Below the pieces are notes generated by a model, which had not been told where the DNA came from, searched no databases, and saw only the letters and a list, made by a program, of their open reading frames with translations. The translations under genes were made by a program, and so were the position numbers. Positions 32,069-44,300 of a stretch of 64,000 bases of DNA are shown piece after piece. The first letter of the stretch is position 1. Every line of letters starts with the position of its first letter. Source of the DNA: Megaleporinus macrocephalus (taxonomy: Eukaryota; Chordata; Actinopteri; Characiformes; Anostomidae); NCBI GenBank assembly GCA_021613375.1, contig CM038719.1:5379390-5443389 (forward strand), written 5' to 3'.

Positions 32069-32668
32069 TGTTACGACCCCTTGGTCGTACTATTTTTTTT
32101 AAGGCTGTCGGTGGCCATGTTGTTTGTGTTTGTTCTGTGACTTTGTGTGCAGGTCCACAACTCGCCACTAGGAGGCGCCTAGTGAAGAAAAAAATTGTCA
32201 AGCGGCCATCTTCAAATACGTTCAGGGTTCTCTCCTTTGACCTGACCTGGAACAACTCCTGCCCAGACCAGCCCCGCATTTTCATCACATCTTTCCATTT
32301 AGATACAATTTGGTTAGATTCCATAAGATCTCTGTGGGATGTAGGGGACGGGTGCCTTTTGTTTATCTACCCTTTTCTCCTGGTTGTGGTAGGGAGTTAG
32401 GGGTAGTAAGGGGAGTTAGGGGTAGTTTTGTGTGTTTTTGTTTGTTTTCTTTTCAGTTTAGTTAGATTTCTCTCTTCAGTTGTTTTGTTTGTTGTTTTGG
32501 CGTTTGCCTGTACCTGAAGCCACTGTCCCATTCATCACTCATTTGTATAAACTTGCAGTTTTCTGGTTTTAACAGTGTTCGGTGTTTGGTCTGGCAGAGG
32601 TCAGGGGAGAGAACCCACTCTCAAAATCAGTTACGGCCTGCCCCTAGACCCTAGACCAGGTCGTAACA
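32069..32668. mobile_element. 600-bp LTR-like insertion (possible solo LTR)
   Basis: Starts TGTTACGACC and ends GGTCGTAACA, so it has the TG...CA ends and a perfect 10-bp terminal inverted repeat. It interrupts the minus-strand transposon ORF between KLEKGFK and YVSSYL. No internal ORF of note. A clean target duplication is not visible, so the solo-LTR reading is inference. Confidence 0.55.
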
Positions 32669-32837
32669 ACTTGAAACCCTTTTCAAGTTTACTCGGTGGC
32701 GTTGTACTTGATGCTCTGACAATCTGACTCACATCGTTAATGGTAAACTTCGGTAACTCCAAGAGGCACCCTGTGAACTTCATAGACTCGGCCATAACAC
32801 CAACACTTCCGCATACCAACCGGAAATATGGTACCAT

Positions 32838-33540
32838 CCTTACACCAAACGAGGAAGTGGTGCATGCAACGAGGCCATTGCTTGTTCAAAAATGAAGGTC
32901 ACTATAAAGGCTATAAATCTTGTCACTGTTTATTAATTTTAGGCTATGCTCAGACTGCCAGCCCAAATTAGAATTTTAGCAAATCCAGATTGTATCCAAA
33001 TGGATTTTTCATAGTCTGGACAGTGAAAAACACATCAAATACGATTCATGCAAATCGAAGCCAAACCACATGTGGTCAGATTTTTACAGATGCGTCTCAG
33101 TCTGGACGCTCTAATCAGATTTTAAAGTGTCTTCTGCATAACTCGGAACACAACATAACAAAAAAAAAAAAAAAAGTGACAGTAGTGCTGGGGTTAATAA
33201 GGAGCACCAAAGAGTTGTGTCTGGACAGAAATTATGCACCTCCATCTCTTCTGCATCTGTGACCAGCGTGGTTACGTATTCACTGATGCCTACGTTGTTA
33301 TCACACCTGCTGATGCAGACAAGCTGATGACACACCAATCTGTTCTGATCACTTACAAACAACAATACAACACAAAACTTAACAAGAGAAACAAATCCAA
33401 TTTGCTTGCAGTCTTAAACACTCAGCCTTCGTCGTTTACTACACACGTCTACACACAACTACATTTTTGAAGATGACCCAAGTACACAATCTGATAAGTG
33501 AGAGGAAGTACCAAAAGCAAATATAGCCTACACACACACA
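32838..33540. other. Presumed transposon end and AT-rich spacer
   Basis: The right terminus of the Harbinger-like element should lie here, but no terminal inverted repeat could be matched by eye. A poly-A run occurs at about 33160-33175. No gene seen. Confidence 0.35.
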
Positions 33541-33549
33541 CACATGGAG

Positions 33550-33631
<82 letters not shown>

Positions 33632-33662
33632 TGCTCTATGTATGTGTGTGTGTATGTGTGTG
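33531..33662. repeat. CA / (TA)n / TG compound microsatellite
   Basis: 'cacacacacacacatggagc' then about 37 TA repeats, then 'ctgctctatgtatgtgtgtg'. The flanks are roughly complementary, so the tract can fold as one long hairpin. It lies about 90 bp upstream of the gene 2 start codon. Confidence 0.9.
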
Positions 33663-33746
33663 TGAAACTGTTAGAAGACAGCAGCAGTGCACTCTGTAGC
33701 TCAAATCCAGCTGAACAAGGACTTGAACACAGATCTACGGCTCAAG

Positions 33747-33777
33747 ATGCTGAAACCTTGTCTCATTTTACTGCTTG
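33747..33777 (+). CDS. Gene 2 exon 1, candidate signal peptide
   Basis: ATG followed by [10 protein letters not shown] and a gtaaat donor, in phase 1 like all downstream exons. Met-Lys then a Leu-rich run fits the start of a signal peptide; such peptides are often split by an intron in Ig receptors. The stretch before the ATG (ggctcaag) gives a weak initiation context. A second signal-peptide exon was not found. Confidence 0.55.
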
Positions 33778-35276
33778 GTAAATTCAATTTTTTTAATTTT
33801 TCCAGTATCAGTCTGTTATATCTGTGTGGCAGGGTATGCACTTAAACAGCTGTACTTTCAAAAAACCTCCTGATACAAAAACTGAAAATATAAACTACAG
33901 TTTAAAAGTTTGAAATCACGGCTTAAAAGTAAATTGACATTCTCAATACTGTAACTCCTATTTGGTCAAAGAAAAAATATACAGAATTATTCTAACATGC
34001 TTGTTCTACGCAACTTTACAGGTTTCAAATAATCAGTAGGAAAGCAGAAAGCTGGAAAAATATATGTCATCTAACTCAACAATGATGTTATTATCTTTGT
34101 TAAGTTATATGGCTGGCAAAAGCTGTTCGGGAATTGCCTGAATCTCTGCATTGATTATTAAAATGTGGCTTGACCGTTAAGTTATAGACTAACCTACAAC
34201 TAATCTAATATCACACAAACATTTGTACTGTTCTTTATCTAAGTCACAGTTATATCAATGCAGGAATCCAGGCAATTCCCAAACAAACCTAGACAAGGCA
34301 TATAACTCAACAAAGATATGTTTAATTTAATAACTTCTTGTTTACAGAATTATTGAATTAAATATCTAAAACTGTATTGGTGTGAAGTTTACATATTTAA
34401 ATTTAAATATTTACATTTAAACTGTAAGAGCTTTTGTGTATAAATTAAAAATTGTTAATAAGGGAAGTGAATATAAATTTTTGAACTGCTATCTACCTTC
34501 TGTGGTCTAAACCTGAATGAATTAGTAATAGAATGTACCTCAACTGCTAATACTGTATGTATGTATGTATGTGTTCTGTGTAATATATTAACAAGTGTTC
34601 AGTTCTTTCTTAAGTTCTTTAGGCATTTGTTCTTTACTCCATTTTAAGAAGTGCATGCATGGTGTAAAAATGATATGGCCAGTTACTGACCTTCCACTTT
34701 ATTCCTAGGAAATAGAAACTTGCAATTTCAGTCTTGCATTTGTTGCAAAGTGATGCACCGACAATTTCTTTTAAGAATCGTGTTTTTTTTTCCCACATTA
34801 TGTTTTTCTTTGTAATTAAGGATGTTAAGGATGTTATTGGGCTAATTGGTTGTTAAGACACTCTTGCTCAATTGTGATGCACAGCTGAAAAACATTCTAC
34901 TAATAAGTGAGTATAAAAGGGAGAACAACATTCTAGGTTAGTTTAGTATCAATTGATGACTTGCTGACCGACTCAAAATGACCAGAAAGAAACAACTTTC
35001 TTTAAAGACCAGTCAGTCCATTCTTGTGTTAAGGAAGGAAGATACTCCATTGAGAACAAGAACATTTCACTGTGATCCCAAACTTTTGAGCAGTAGTGTG
35101 TGTATATATATATTCACATTGTGTGAAAAATTTATGATTAGTGGACCAATAGAAGTGCTCCAAAATAGCTTGAAAAAAATCTGGTCTAATTGACTTACAT
35201 TAAAAGTAAAGTATGTTTTTGGGCTCTCTTGTAAAGTTGCAATTTTGGAGATCCTTGTTTTTCATTGCACATCAAG

Positions 35277-35355
<79 letters not shown>

Positions 35356-38300
35356 TGTAAGCCCCCCTCGCATTAACATCATCGGTTTCTAACCCCGGCA
35401 TTGCTGTTGTCCAGAAATTATTTAGGTGATGGTTACATTTCAGCACAGCAGTGACACTGACATGGTAGTGGGTGTGGTGCTGGTACGAGTGTGTCACAGC
35501 AGGGTTGCTGTGGCTTTTACACACATCAGTGTCACTGCTAGGTTTAGAGTGGACCCTCCAAAAATATACTGAGAGAAGTGGCTCTGTGGTCAGAAATTCA
35601 GAACTACTGACAAAACGCTGGATGATAAACTGTGCAGCAGCAGCGGATGGGTTACAGGCTTTTTTACAGAAGTATACAAATACAAACTCTCATGCTTTTT
35701 AAATTTGTCAGAAGTGTGAAATGCATTCTGAGTGCGGTAGCAAAGTGTGTTTTAGTCACAGTCCAGCCAAGTTGTACTACGTAGAATCCTGAGTTAACTT
35801 GTTGTAAATATGACTTTGTCAGGTGTCTGACCACACATTACGAGTGTGGAAAGTCGGTTTCTTAGTTTCTCAGCCAGTATAAGTGTTTAAAAAACATCAA
35901 TCTAAGATATAAACCTACAAATTAGTCCTATGGATGTATACAAAAGTTTGGGCAACCCTGAGCAAATGACCACCGCAGCAAAATGTTAAATTATTTTTTT
36001 CTACAAAACGTGAAGCACACAACCAAATTGACTTTTTATCACTTTATGAAAGAAAACTTTACTAATAGTTTATACTAATATGCTCTGGTATATGCAAAGC
36101 TTTGAGAACTTTCGTAAAATATCAGGACTTGTTAGACCATGTCCTCTCTCGCCACCACACGCCCTAAAACTACACATCTCACCATGTCTCTTTCTCGACT
36201 GGCCACGTCATTAAGTATACCTCCTGGTATATATCTGTGTTCTGCTGGTACAAGTGAATCAGACACAGAAGTGCGGCTGGAGTGTTTAAACTGTGTCCAC
36301 TCTATTAGACACACCTACTTTCTTGGTCCACCTTGTAGATGTAAAGTCAGAGACAGTAGCTCATTTGCTGCTACACAGTTTGTGTTCTCTAGTCCTTCAT
36401 CAGTGGACACAGGACCCCGCCCACAGGACACTGTTGGCTGGATGTTGCTGGACTATTCTTGGAACAGCAGTGACACTTAGGTGTTTAAACACTCCAGCAG
36501 CACTGCTGTGTCTGAACCACTCACACCAGCACAAAACACACTCACAGGGGTTATTTTTGCTGGACAGTGTTGTGTTATGAATTGCTACTTCCACATGTAT
36601 AATAAGATAGTGGAATAGCCAAACCTCACATCGCACAATCATTCAGACTCGCTGGTAATACTCATTTATAAATAAGCAGACGTGTAACTGTCACGCTATT
36701 TGTTCTATCATTGTAAATCTAATGGGGTGTTTTTTAAATCAGGCTCAGTGAGTGTAGCAACAGAGAGGTGTACTTAATGAAGTGGCTGCTTAGTGTATAT
36801 TATTCTCAGACCTTCTACAATGAACTACTATTTAGTGCAACTATCTACTATGGTTTGGATTCTTGGTATACTATTTTATTTTGTATAGTTATTTGTATAG
36901 TCACTCTTCACTCTTTATAGGAATTTAATTTCTCATAATACTTTTATAATTTATGTTTGAAAGAACAGAAGACTTGTTTCCCAGCCTAACATGTAACTGG
37001 CAGTTTAAAGTTTGATTCAGAACATTTGGATTAAAATCAATTATCCATAAAATACCAATGTTTAAATGTAAAGCCAGTTGATAATGTTGATTACAATGTG
37101 TATTCTGCACCAGAGACTAATTGGATTGAATTTTTTGGTCCTTAAAGAAACAAAGGTTTTCTGCAGTCACTAAAATATTTGTTTGGGGTCGCTTTACTAA
37201 AATATGATGTGCAGTAAATGATAAAAGATTTCAAACTCAAACCGAGACTTCATCTTAAAACCAGCCATAGCTCCCCCTTATGGATGTTTACAGACATGAA
37301 CAGTTCACTTACCTACAGCATTCTTCAAGCTCTAACAATTAACAGCACAACCTACTAATCTCAGAAATACCCAAAGGCTGAATCTTTCTTCCAGAACACC
37401 AACAGGCTCGCAACACTGGAGATCAATAGAAAGACACACATGACAGGTTAAGTGGCTTAAGTAGGTTTAGCAATCTTTTTCACCACTAAACAAAACCACC
37501 TATACACTCACCTATAATCGCTTCATTTTCACTGTCGGACTGGCTGGTTACATCTCTGTCTTATGTTCCTCTTTACATCATTAATCAGACCGACCCACCT
37601 AAAGAGATGTTCTCTGTCTCAGTCCTAACAGAGGCCACTGTTTCAACTTCCACATTTCCAGACTTGCTCACATCAGTTACACATCAATTTAGAGATAAGG
37701 TTATAATTCACAGGAAAAGAAGATTAAAATGTTGATTCTATGACATACAATTATAACAACTGAAGGACAGTTTTGTTTTACTGAACATCTACTGTCATTG
37801 GTTAAACAAAAATCCCTTCTTTCTTTCAGCAACCAACATTTTTGGTGGTGCATGGCCGACTGGTAAGTTTTCTTTTCAGCAAATAACAATTGATTTAATA
37901 AAAATTACACAAAGTGGGAAACACATCACTGAACTGTACCACCAGATTATAACCCAGAAATAAGGAATCATTAGACTCAGGCAAATTATTGCAATCCATT
38001 CATTATTAACACAACAGGGAAGAAAATGTGAAAGAAGGCGTAGAACCAGGCAGCCAGGCGTGGAAGTCCTGGGAGAGCAGGCTGGCTGTAGTTCGGGGCA
38101 GCCTTAGGAGGCGGCTGCTGGAGCAGGTTGGTGAGGTGCTGATCTCCCATCTTAGCAGTGGAAGGTGAAAGCCCCTTGAGCGAAGTAAATACTACCAGGA
38201 TCTAGGTCCTGTCTGGACAGTTCAACAAAAGGCGGACCCAGAGGGGTGCAAGAACTAAAACGGGAAGGAGACAAAGGTTGACGACGGAAAGAAGAGGGAG

Positions 38301-41300
38301 GAAAACGGTGAGAAGACGCGGGAGAAGACCCGAAAAGACGAGGGAGGAGGACGACAAGAAGGCGAGGGAGGAGGACGACAGCAGGAAGAGGGAAAAAGGA
38401 AGACGACAGGAAGAAGGCGGACGACAAGGATAGGAAAGAGGAGGAGGACGAGAAAAGGAAGGACGGCGAAGATTAAAATGTTGATTCTGTCTCAGAAACA
38501 CACAATTATAACAACTCAATGACAATTTTGTCTCACTAAACATCTACTGTAATTGGTTTAACAAAAACATCCATTCTTTGTTTCAGCAACCAGCATTTCT
38601 AGTACTGCAATGTCAACTGGTAAGTTTCCTTTTCAGCAAATAACAATTGATTTAATAGAAATTACACAAAGTGGAAAACACATCACTGAACTGTACCACC
38701 AGATTATTACCCAGAATTCAGGATTTAAATAATTTCTGCAGAAATGTCCTGCATGTCAGGCTTAGATATAAGACTGGTCAATAGTAGCGGGATATGCTCT
38801 GCTAGAGTGGAGGTCTATGATAATGGTCAGTTAATTAACACTGTGTGGGTTAATTTACGTTCATGCTAGAATGGCGGTTTATTTTATGATTGAAGACCTG
38901 GGAGAAACAGAACCTATGATATCATTTGTCTTTTTTATATTATTAAATTATTTAATTTAATGTGACATAATACTTTTATCATTTATGTTTAAAAGAACAG
39001 AAGACATGTTTCCCAGTCTAACATGTAACTGGCAGCTTAAAAGTTTATTCATAACCTTTGGATGTTTGACCTAATGTTTTAACTAAAATCTACTATCCAT
39101 AAATGATCAAGTTTTTAAATGTAAAGCCAGTTGATAATGTTGATTACAATGTGACAAAAAATTGTGCAGCACAGACTAATTGGACTGAACTTTTAGAGAC
39201 AGTTCACTTTAATTACAGATTTTTTTGGTCCTTAAAGAAACAAAGGTTTTCTGCAGTCACTAAAGATTTGTTGGGGCTGCTTTGCTGAAATATGGTGTCC
39301 AATAAACTTAGCCTGAGACTTCATCTTAAAACCAGTCATAGCTCCCCCTTATGGATGTTTACATAAACAGTTTGCTTCCCTACAGCATTCTTCAAGCTTC
39401 AACAATCAGCAACACAACCAACTAATATCAGAAATACTCAGACACACAACATGTTAAGTGTCTTGAGTAGGTTTGATGATCTTTAGCAGTCTTTCATCAA
39501 AACACTTTTTCACCACTAAACAAAATCACACTTACCCATAATCGCTTCATTTTCACTGCCTAACTGGCTGGTTACATCTCTGTCTTATGTTCCTTATTAC
39601 ATCATTATCAGACCGACCCACCTAAAGAGACGTTCTTTCTCTCAGTCCTAACAGAGGGCACTGTTTCAGCATCTTTTCCATTTCCAGACTTCCTCACATC
39701 ACTTACAAATTTAGGGATAAGGTTATAATTCACAGGAAAAGAAGATTGAAATGTCGATTTTATGACATACAATTATAACAACTGAATGACAGTTTTGTTT
39801 TACTGAACATCTACTGTCATTGGTTGAACAAAAATCCCTTCTTTGTTTTAGCAACCAACATTTTTGGTGATACAACGACTGGTAAGTTTTCTTTTCAGCA
39901 AATAACAATTGATTTAATAAAAATTACACAAAGTGGGAAACACATCACTGAACTGTACCACCAGATTATAACCCAGAAATAAGGAATCATTAGACTCAGG
40001 CAAATTATTGCAATCCATTCATTATTAACACAACAGGGAAGAAAATGTGAAAGAAGGCGTAGAACCAGGCAGCCAGGCGTAGAAGTCCAGGGAGCGCAAG
40101 CTGGCTGTAGTTCGGGGCAGCCTTAGGAGGTAGCTGCTGGAGCAGGTTGGTCAGATGCTGATCTCCCATCTTAGCAGTGGAAGGTGAAAGCCCTTCAAGC
40201 GCCGGAAATACTACCAGAATCTAGGTCCTGCCTGGACAGTTCAACAAAAGGCGCTGCTCCCGAGGCGCCAAACCGGACCCACCCCAGGAGTCGGCCCAAA
40301 AGGGTGCAAGAATGAACACGTCAAGGAGACAAAGGTGGACGACGAGACAAAGAGGGAGGAAGACGGTGAAAAGACTTGGGAGGGGGACCCGAGAAGACAA
40401 GGGAGGAGGACGACAAGAATACGAGGAAGGAGGATGACACAAAGACAAGAAAGAAGGACGACGGCAGGAAGAGGGAAAAAGGAAACGACAGGAAGAAGGC
40501 GGACGACGAAGAGAGGAAAGAGGACGAAGATAAACAGACGAAAGAAGAGGACAACGATCATAGAAAAACGCCAGACAGGACTCAACAGGAACATGACAAA
40601 GCACAAGGCAACAGAACAGACAGGAGCCAGGGCAGGGGGCAAAACACAGAGACCAGGACAGGAACCAACAAAACATCGGGGACAGGAACTCGGACAACAA
40701 CAGGGACAGGGAAAAACAAAAGTCCAGGGCCCGGAACCACCAGGGGAACAGTACAGGGTGGGCGGGCAGGCGGGAACAGCAGAGCCTGCTGTTTCGCGGG
40801 CAGCCCAGGGCGCAGGGAGCAGGGACAGGAACACACCCAGGCACAGCCCCGGGAGAAGGGACAGGAATAGACCCAGGCACCGCCCAGAGAGCAGGGACAG
40901 TAATAGACCCGGGCACCGCCCGGAGAGCAGGGACTGGAACAGACCTCACTAGGTGGTGCTGGAGTATCAGTGGGGCTTAAGAGCGACAGAGTGAGCGCGT
41001 GGCCAAAACTCAATGCGGGCGGGGGCTTGAGCACAGGTGGAGGGCGGAGACATGGAGCACATGATGGAAATATAAACAGAACCACGCAGACTTGACAGGA
41101 CAACTTAAACAAGAGCACATGGGACAGACGTATAGACACATGACACAGGGCAGGAGAACAAAAACAATGACAGACAGGCTAGGAACAGGGCGGGACGTGA
41201 CTTGGTATAAAATTTTATCTTGGATAGTTATTTGTATAATTACGCTTCAAACTTCCTGTAAAGGTTTGGTGATGTTAGCACCACAAACAAATTTTTTGTA

Positions 41301-44300
41301 TTATAGGAATTTAATGTGTCATAATACTGGCAGTTTAAAGTTTGATTCATAACCTTTGGATTTATGACCTAGTCTTAACTAAAATCAAAGGAATTCACAC
41401 TGAACGACAATTTTGTCTCACTAAACATCTTCTGTCATTGGTTTAACAAAAAAAAACCCTTCTTTGTTTCAGCAACCAGTAATTCTAGGGCTACAATATC
41501 GACTGGTAAGTTTCCTTTTCAGCAAATAACAATTGACTAAATACTGAAATATAATGTTCAATAAATGACAAAAGCCAGTCATAGCTCCTTATGGATGTTA
41601 TGGATTTTTACAGAGGCAAACAGTTTGCTTCCCTACAGCTTTCTTCAAGCTCTAACAATCAACAACACAACATACTAATCTCAGAAATACCCAGAAGTTG
41701 AATCTTTCTTTCAGAACACAAATAGGCTCTCAACACTAGAGATTCATAGAAATACACACGTTAAGTGGCTTGAGTAGGTTTAGCAATATTTAGCCGCATT
41801 TTATCAGAACACTTTTTCACCACTAAACAAAATTACACTCACCCATAATTGCTTCATTTTCACTGTTGGACTGGCTGGGTACATCTCTGTCTTATGTTCC
41901 TCATTACATCATTAATCCTAATTAATTTAAGAGAAATTACACAAAGTGGAAAACACATCACTGAACTGTACCACCAGATTATTAACCAGAATTCAGAATT
42001 TTTATAATTTCAGCAGAAATGCGCTGCATATCAGGATCTGCAGAAAACAAAACTTACTTTCGAAATTTCATTATTCCTTATTTGTGAAAGGCTTAGATAG
42101 AAAACTGTTCAATGGTAGCGAGATCTGCTCTGGTAGACTGGAGGTCTATTATAACGGTCAGTTGATTAACACTGTGTGGGTTGATTTATGTTCATGCTAG
42201 AATGACGGTTTATTTTATGACTAAAGACATGGAAGAAACAGAAAAAGATGTGATCGTATTTAAGGTCGTATTTTAGGTTATAATTCACAGGAAAAGAGGA
42301 TTAAAATGTCGATTCTGTTTCAGAAACACACAATTATAACAACTGCATAGCTGTGTGAGTTATTTTCAGAAGACAATAAATTACACTGACCAGTTATCCA
42401 AGTTTTATTTCTATAGTGTAGTCCCATGAAAAGATATGACAAAATATTTATAGAAATGTGAGGGGTGTACTCTCTTTTGTAAGATACTGTACATCTGCTT
42501 AGTCTGTTTATTAGAGCACAGGTTAATATGTCCAGGAGTCAGAGTGCAGGCAGAGTTGAGAAAAGGCAGAAAACAATAACAAGACTCAAAGGCAAAGATA
42601 CTGAGCAAAACAAAACAGATGCAGAAGTAGAAGCAGGTTACTTACAACAGATATTCACAAATGCAACCACTATCAACAAAGCCACAATGCCAGACAAGGA
42701 CCAGGAACAAACAGAGGCATATAAATACAAAAAAGACAGACAAGAAACCCTTGCGAAGTGGAGGAGCCACAAACTAGGAACAGATGAGGGGTGTGACAAA
42801 AAGGCAGAGGCAAGGAGGAGCTAAGAAGCAAGTGTAAAAGAATTATAAAACAAAAATAGAGACAGACAGGGAGAAACAGAGCAAGGCATAACCAATAATA
42901 AACATAAATAATGATATAAAACAAATGAACATTTTGCATTGTTATATACCCAAACAGGTCAAATCGTGATCAGTCTGATAAACGGTACAAGTCGCTGTTG
43001 TGGAAGAGTAGAGATCAATCACAACGGGCAGTGGGGAACAGTTTGTGATGATAACTGGAACATGAATGATGCAGAGGTGGTGTGCAGACAGATGGGATGT
43101 GGAAGAGCGGTCAGCGCCCCTCAAAGTGCCCACTTTGGTCAGGGAAGTGGTCCAATACTTCTAGATGATGTTGCTTGTTCCGGAAGTGAAAGCACAATCG
43201 CAGCATGCAGTCATTCTAGATTTGGCTCACATAACTGTAGACCTGGTGGAGCTGCTGGTGTTATCTGCTCAAGTAAGTCAAAACCTATTTTCAGGTCATA
43301 ATCATGTAATACTGATCTTGCTTCTACACTGACCACTCTCATTAAAAATAATTAGGTGGTCAGTACACATATAAGCATATAATGGTGGAAATAGAAGGAC
43401 TCTGATCTTATTTCTCTAACAGATGTATTGCAGAGTCCCACGTTCATCCAGATCTCTTCACACACTGCTGTCTCACCTGGGGAGGCTGTTCAGTTCACAT
43501 GTACCTTTCTGAACCCAACCTGCATCTCTGCATACTTCTCATTGTACAAAAACAGGGAATCAGTAAAAACACAAACAGCAGAAACATCAACCATGTTCCG
43601 TTTAACTGTGGATTTTTCACATCAGGGCCAGTACAGTTGTGACTATTCATACCAGGGAAGTAGCTCCATCACATCACCCAGGAGCAGCTCTATCAACATT
43701 ACTGTAGGTGAGTACAAACAATACTTGTACAGACCTGTATATAATTATTTATGTATTTACGTTAATAACTCTATTTGGAAAACACTAAATGCCTATGTTG
43801 ATGTTAGACACTTCCAACAATCCACAAGCTATTAAATCTGTTAAACTGTTTACTAAACCGCCAGAGAAAAGAACCAGCTCTACAGAGTGCGAATGTGCTA
43901 TGCTTCCAGCTGGTGGTGTAAGGGATGCTTGTAAACTGCTGTCACGTTTAACTGACCAGTAGCTGACAATCTCTGTTTAATTGAACAATATTGCAAATAA
44001 TTTACTTAATTTTTCAACTTCCACCACAAATGCAGTCAATCAGACAAGGCATGTTTGGTGTCCAGAGTTATGAGCTATGAGACTAATGTTACTAATACAC
44101 ATGGTCTCCAAAACTGCTTCTGCAAACAAATGACCAAAGCACGTCTAATCAACATAAACTTTTGCTAGTTTGTGGTTGGTTGTCAAAAGTTATAGTTTCA
44201 ACCTTTGGGTCAGCGGAAAATTGGACTACTAGCAGATTATTTTTGTTTTGCTTTTTTAATTAACACAAAAACCTTTACCTAGTTTTTTTTATTTCCTCCA

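Larger units (their letters stand above)
29545..32837 (-). pseudogene. Second gene of the same transposon: SWIM / YqaJ-exonuclease-like protein, spliced and broken
   Basis: Minus-strand exons: 32837/32795-32033 (MAESMKFTGCLLELPKFT, KLEKGFK, then after an insertion YVSSYLCNFE|gtaagt), 30549-30355 (SWIM finger CSCVAGCGICNHL, then VPPVLSCTQTEQKWHKPRT), 30277-30201 (GPMDAMVVLKPKPGATTASG), and 29992-29545 (LFKGYSSELLHPATPNPG, DAPPF, LSSLSVTLSQS, then TASHFREVSHVRGP, AERII, stop, WTRQTAHMKRG). The last block is the start of a YqaJ-like nuclease domain, which then ends abruptly in antisense transposase sequence. All splice sites fit GT-AG. ISL2EU-type fish transposons are known to pair a transposase with a YqaJ-type ORF. 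Broken by an in-frame TGA, the internal deletion and the 32069-32668 insertion. Confidence 0.7.

Noticed and set aside
35195..35524. 109-codon minus frame with Tyr-Ile repeats
   Set aside because: It is a translation of the TA microsatellite.
40221..40952. Overlapping open frames of 205-242 codons on both strands
   Set aside because: They lie in a low-complexity, purine-rich interspersed repeat. Frames are open on both strands because of composition, and no domain or splice context supports them.
42528..42824. 98-codon Lys/Thr-rich frame before the SRCR exon
   Set aside because: Low-complexity intron sequence resembling the neighbouring repeat, with no splice-site phase match to gene 2.
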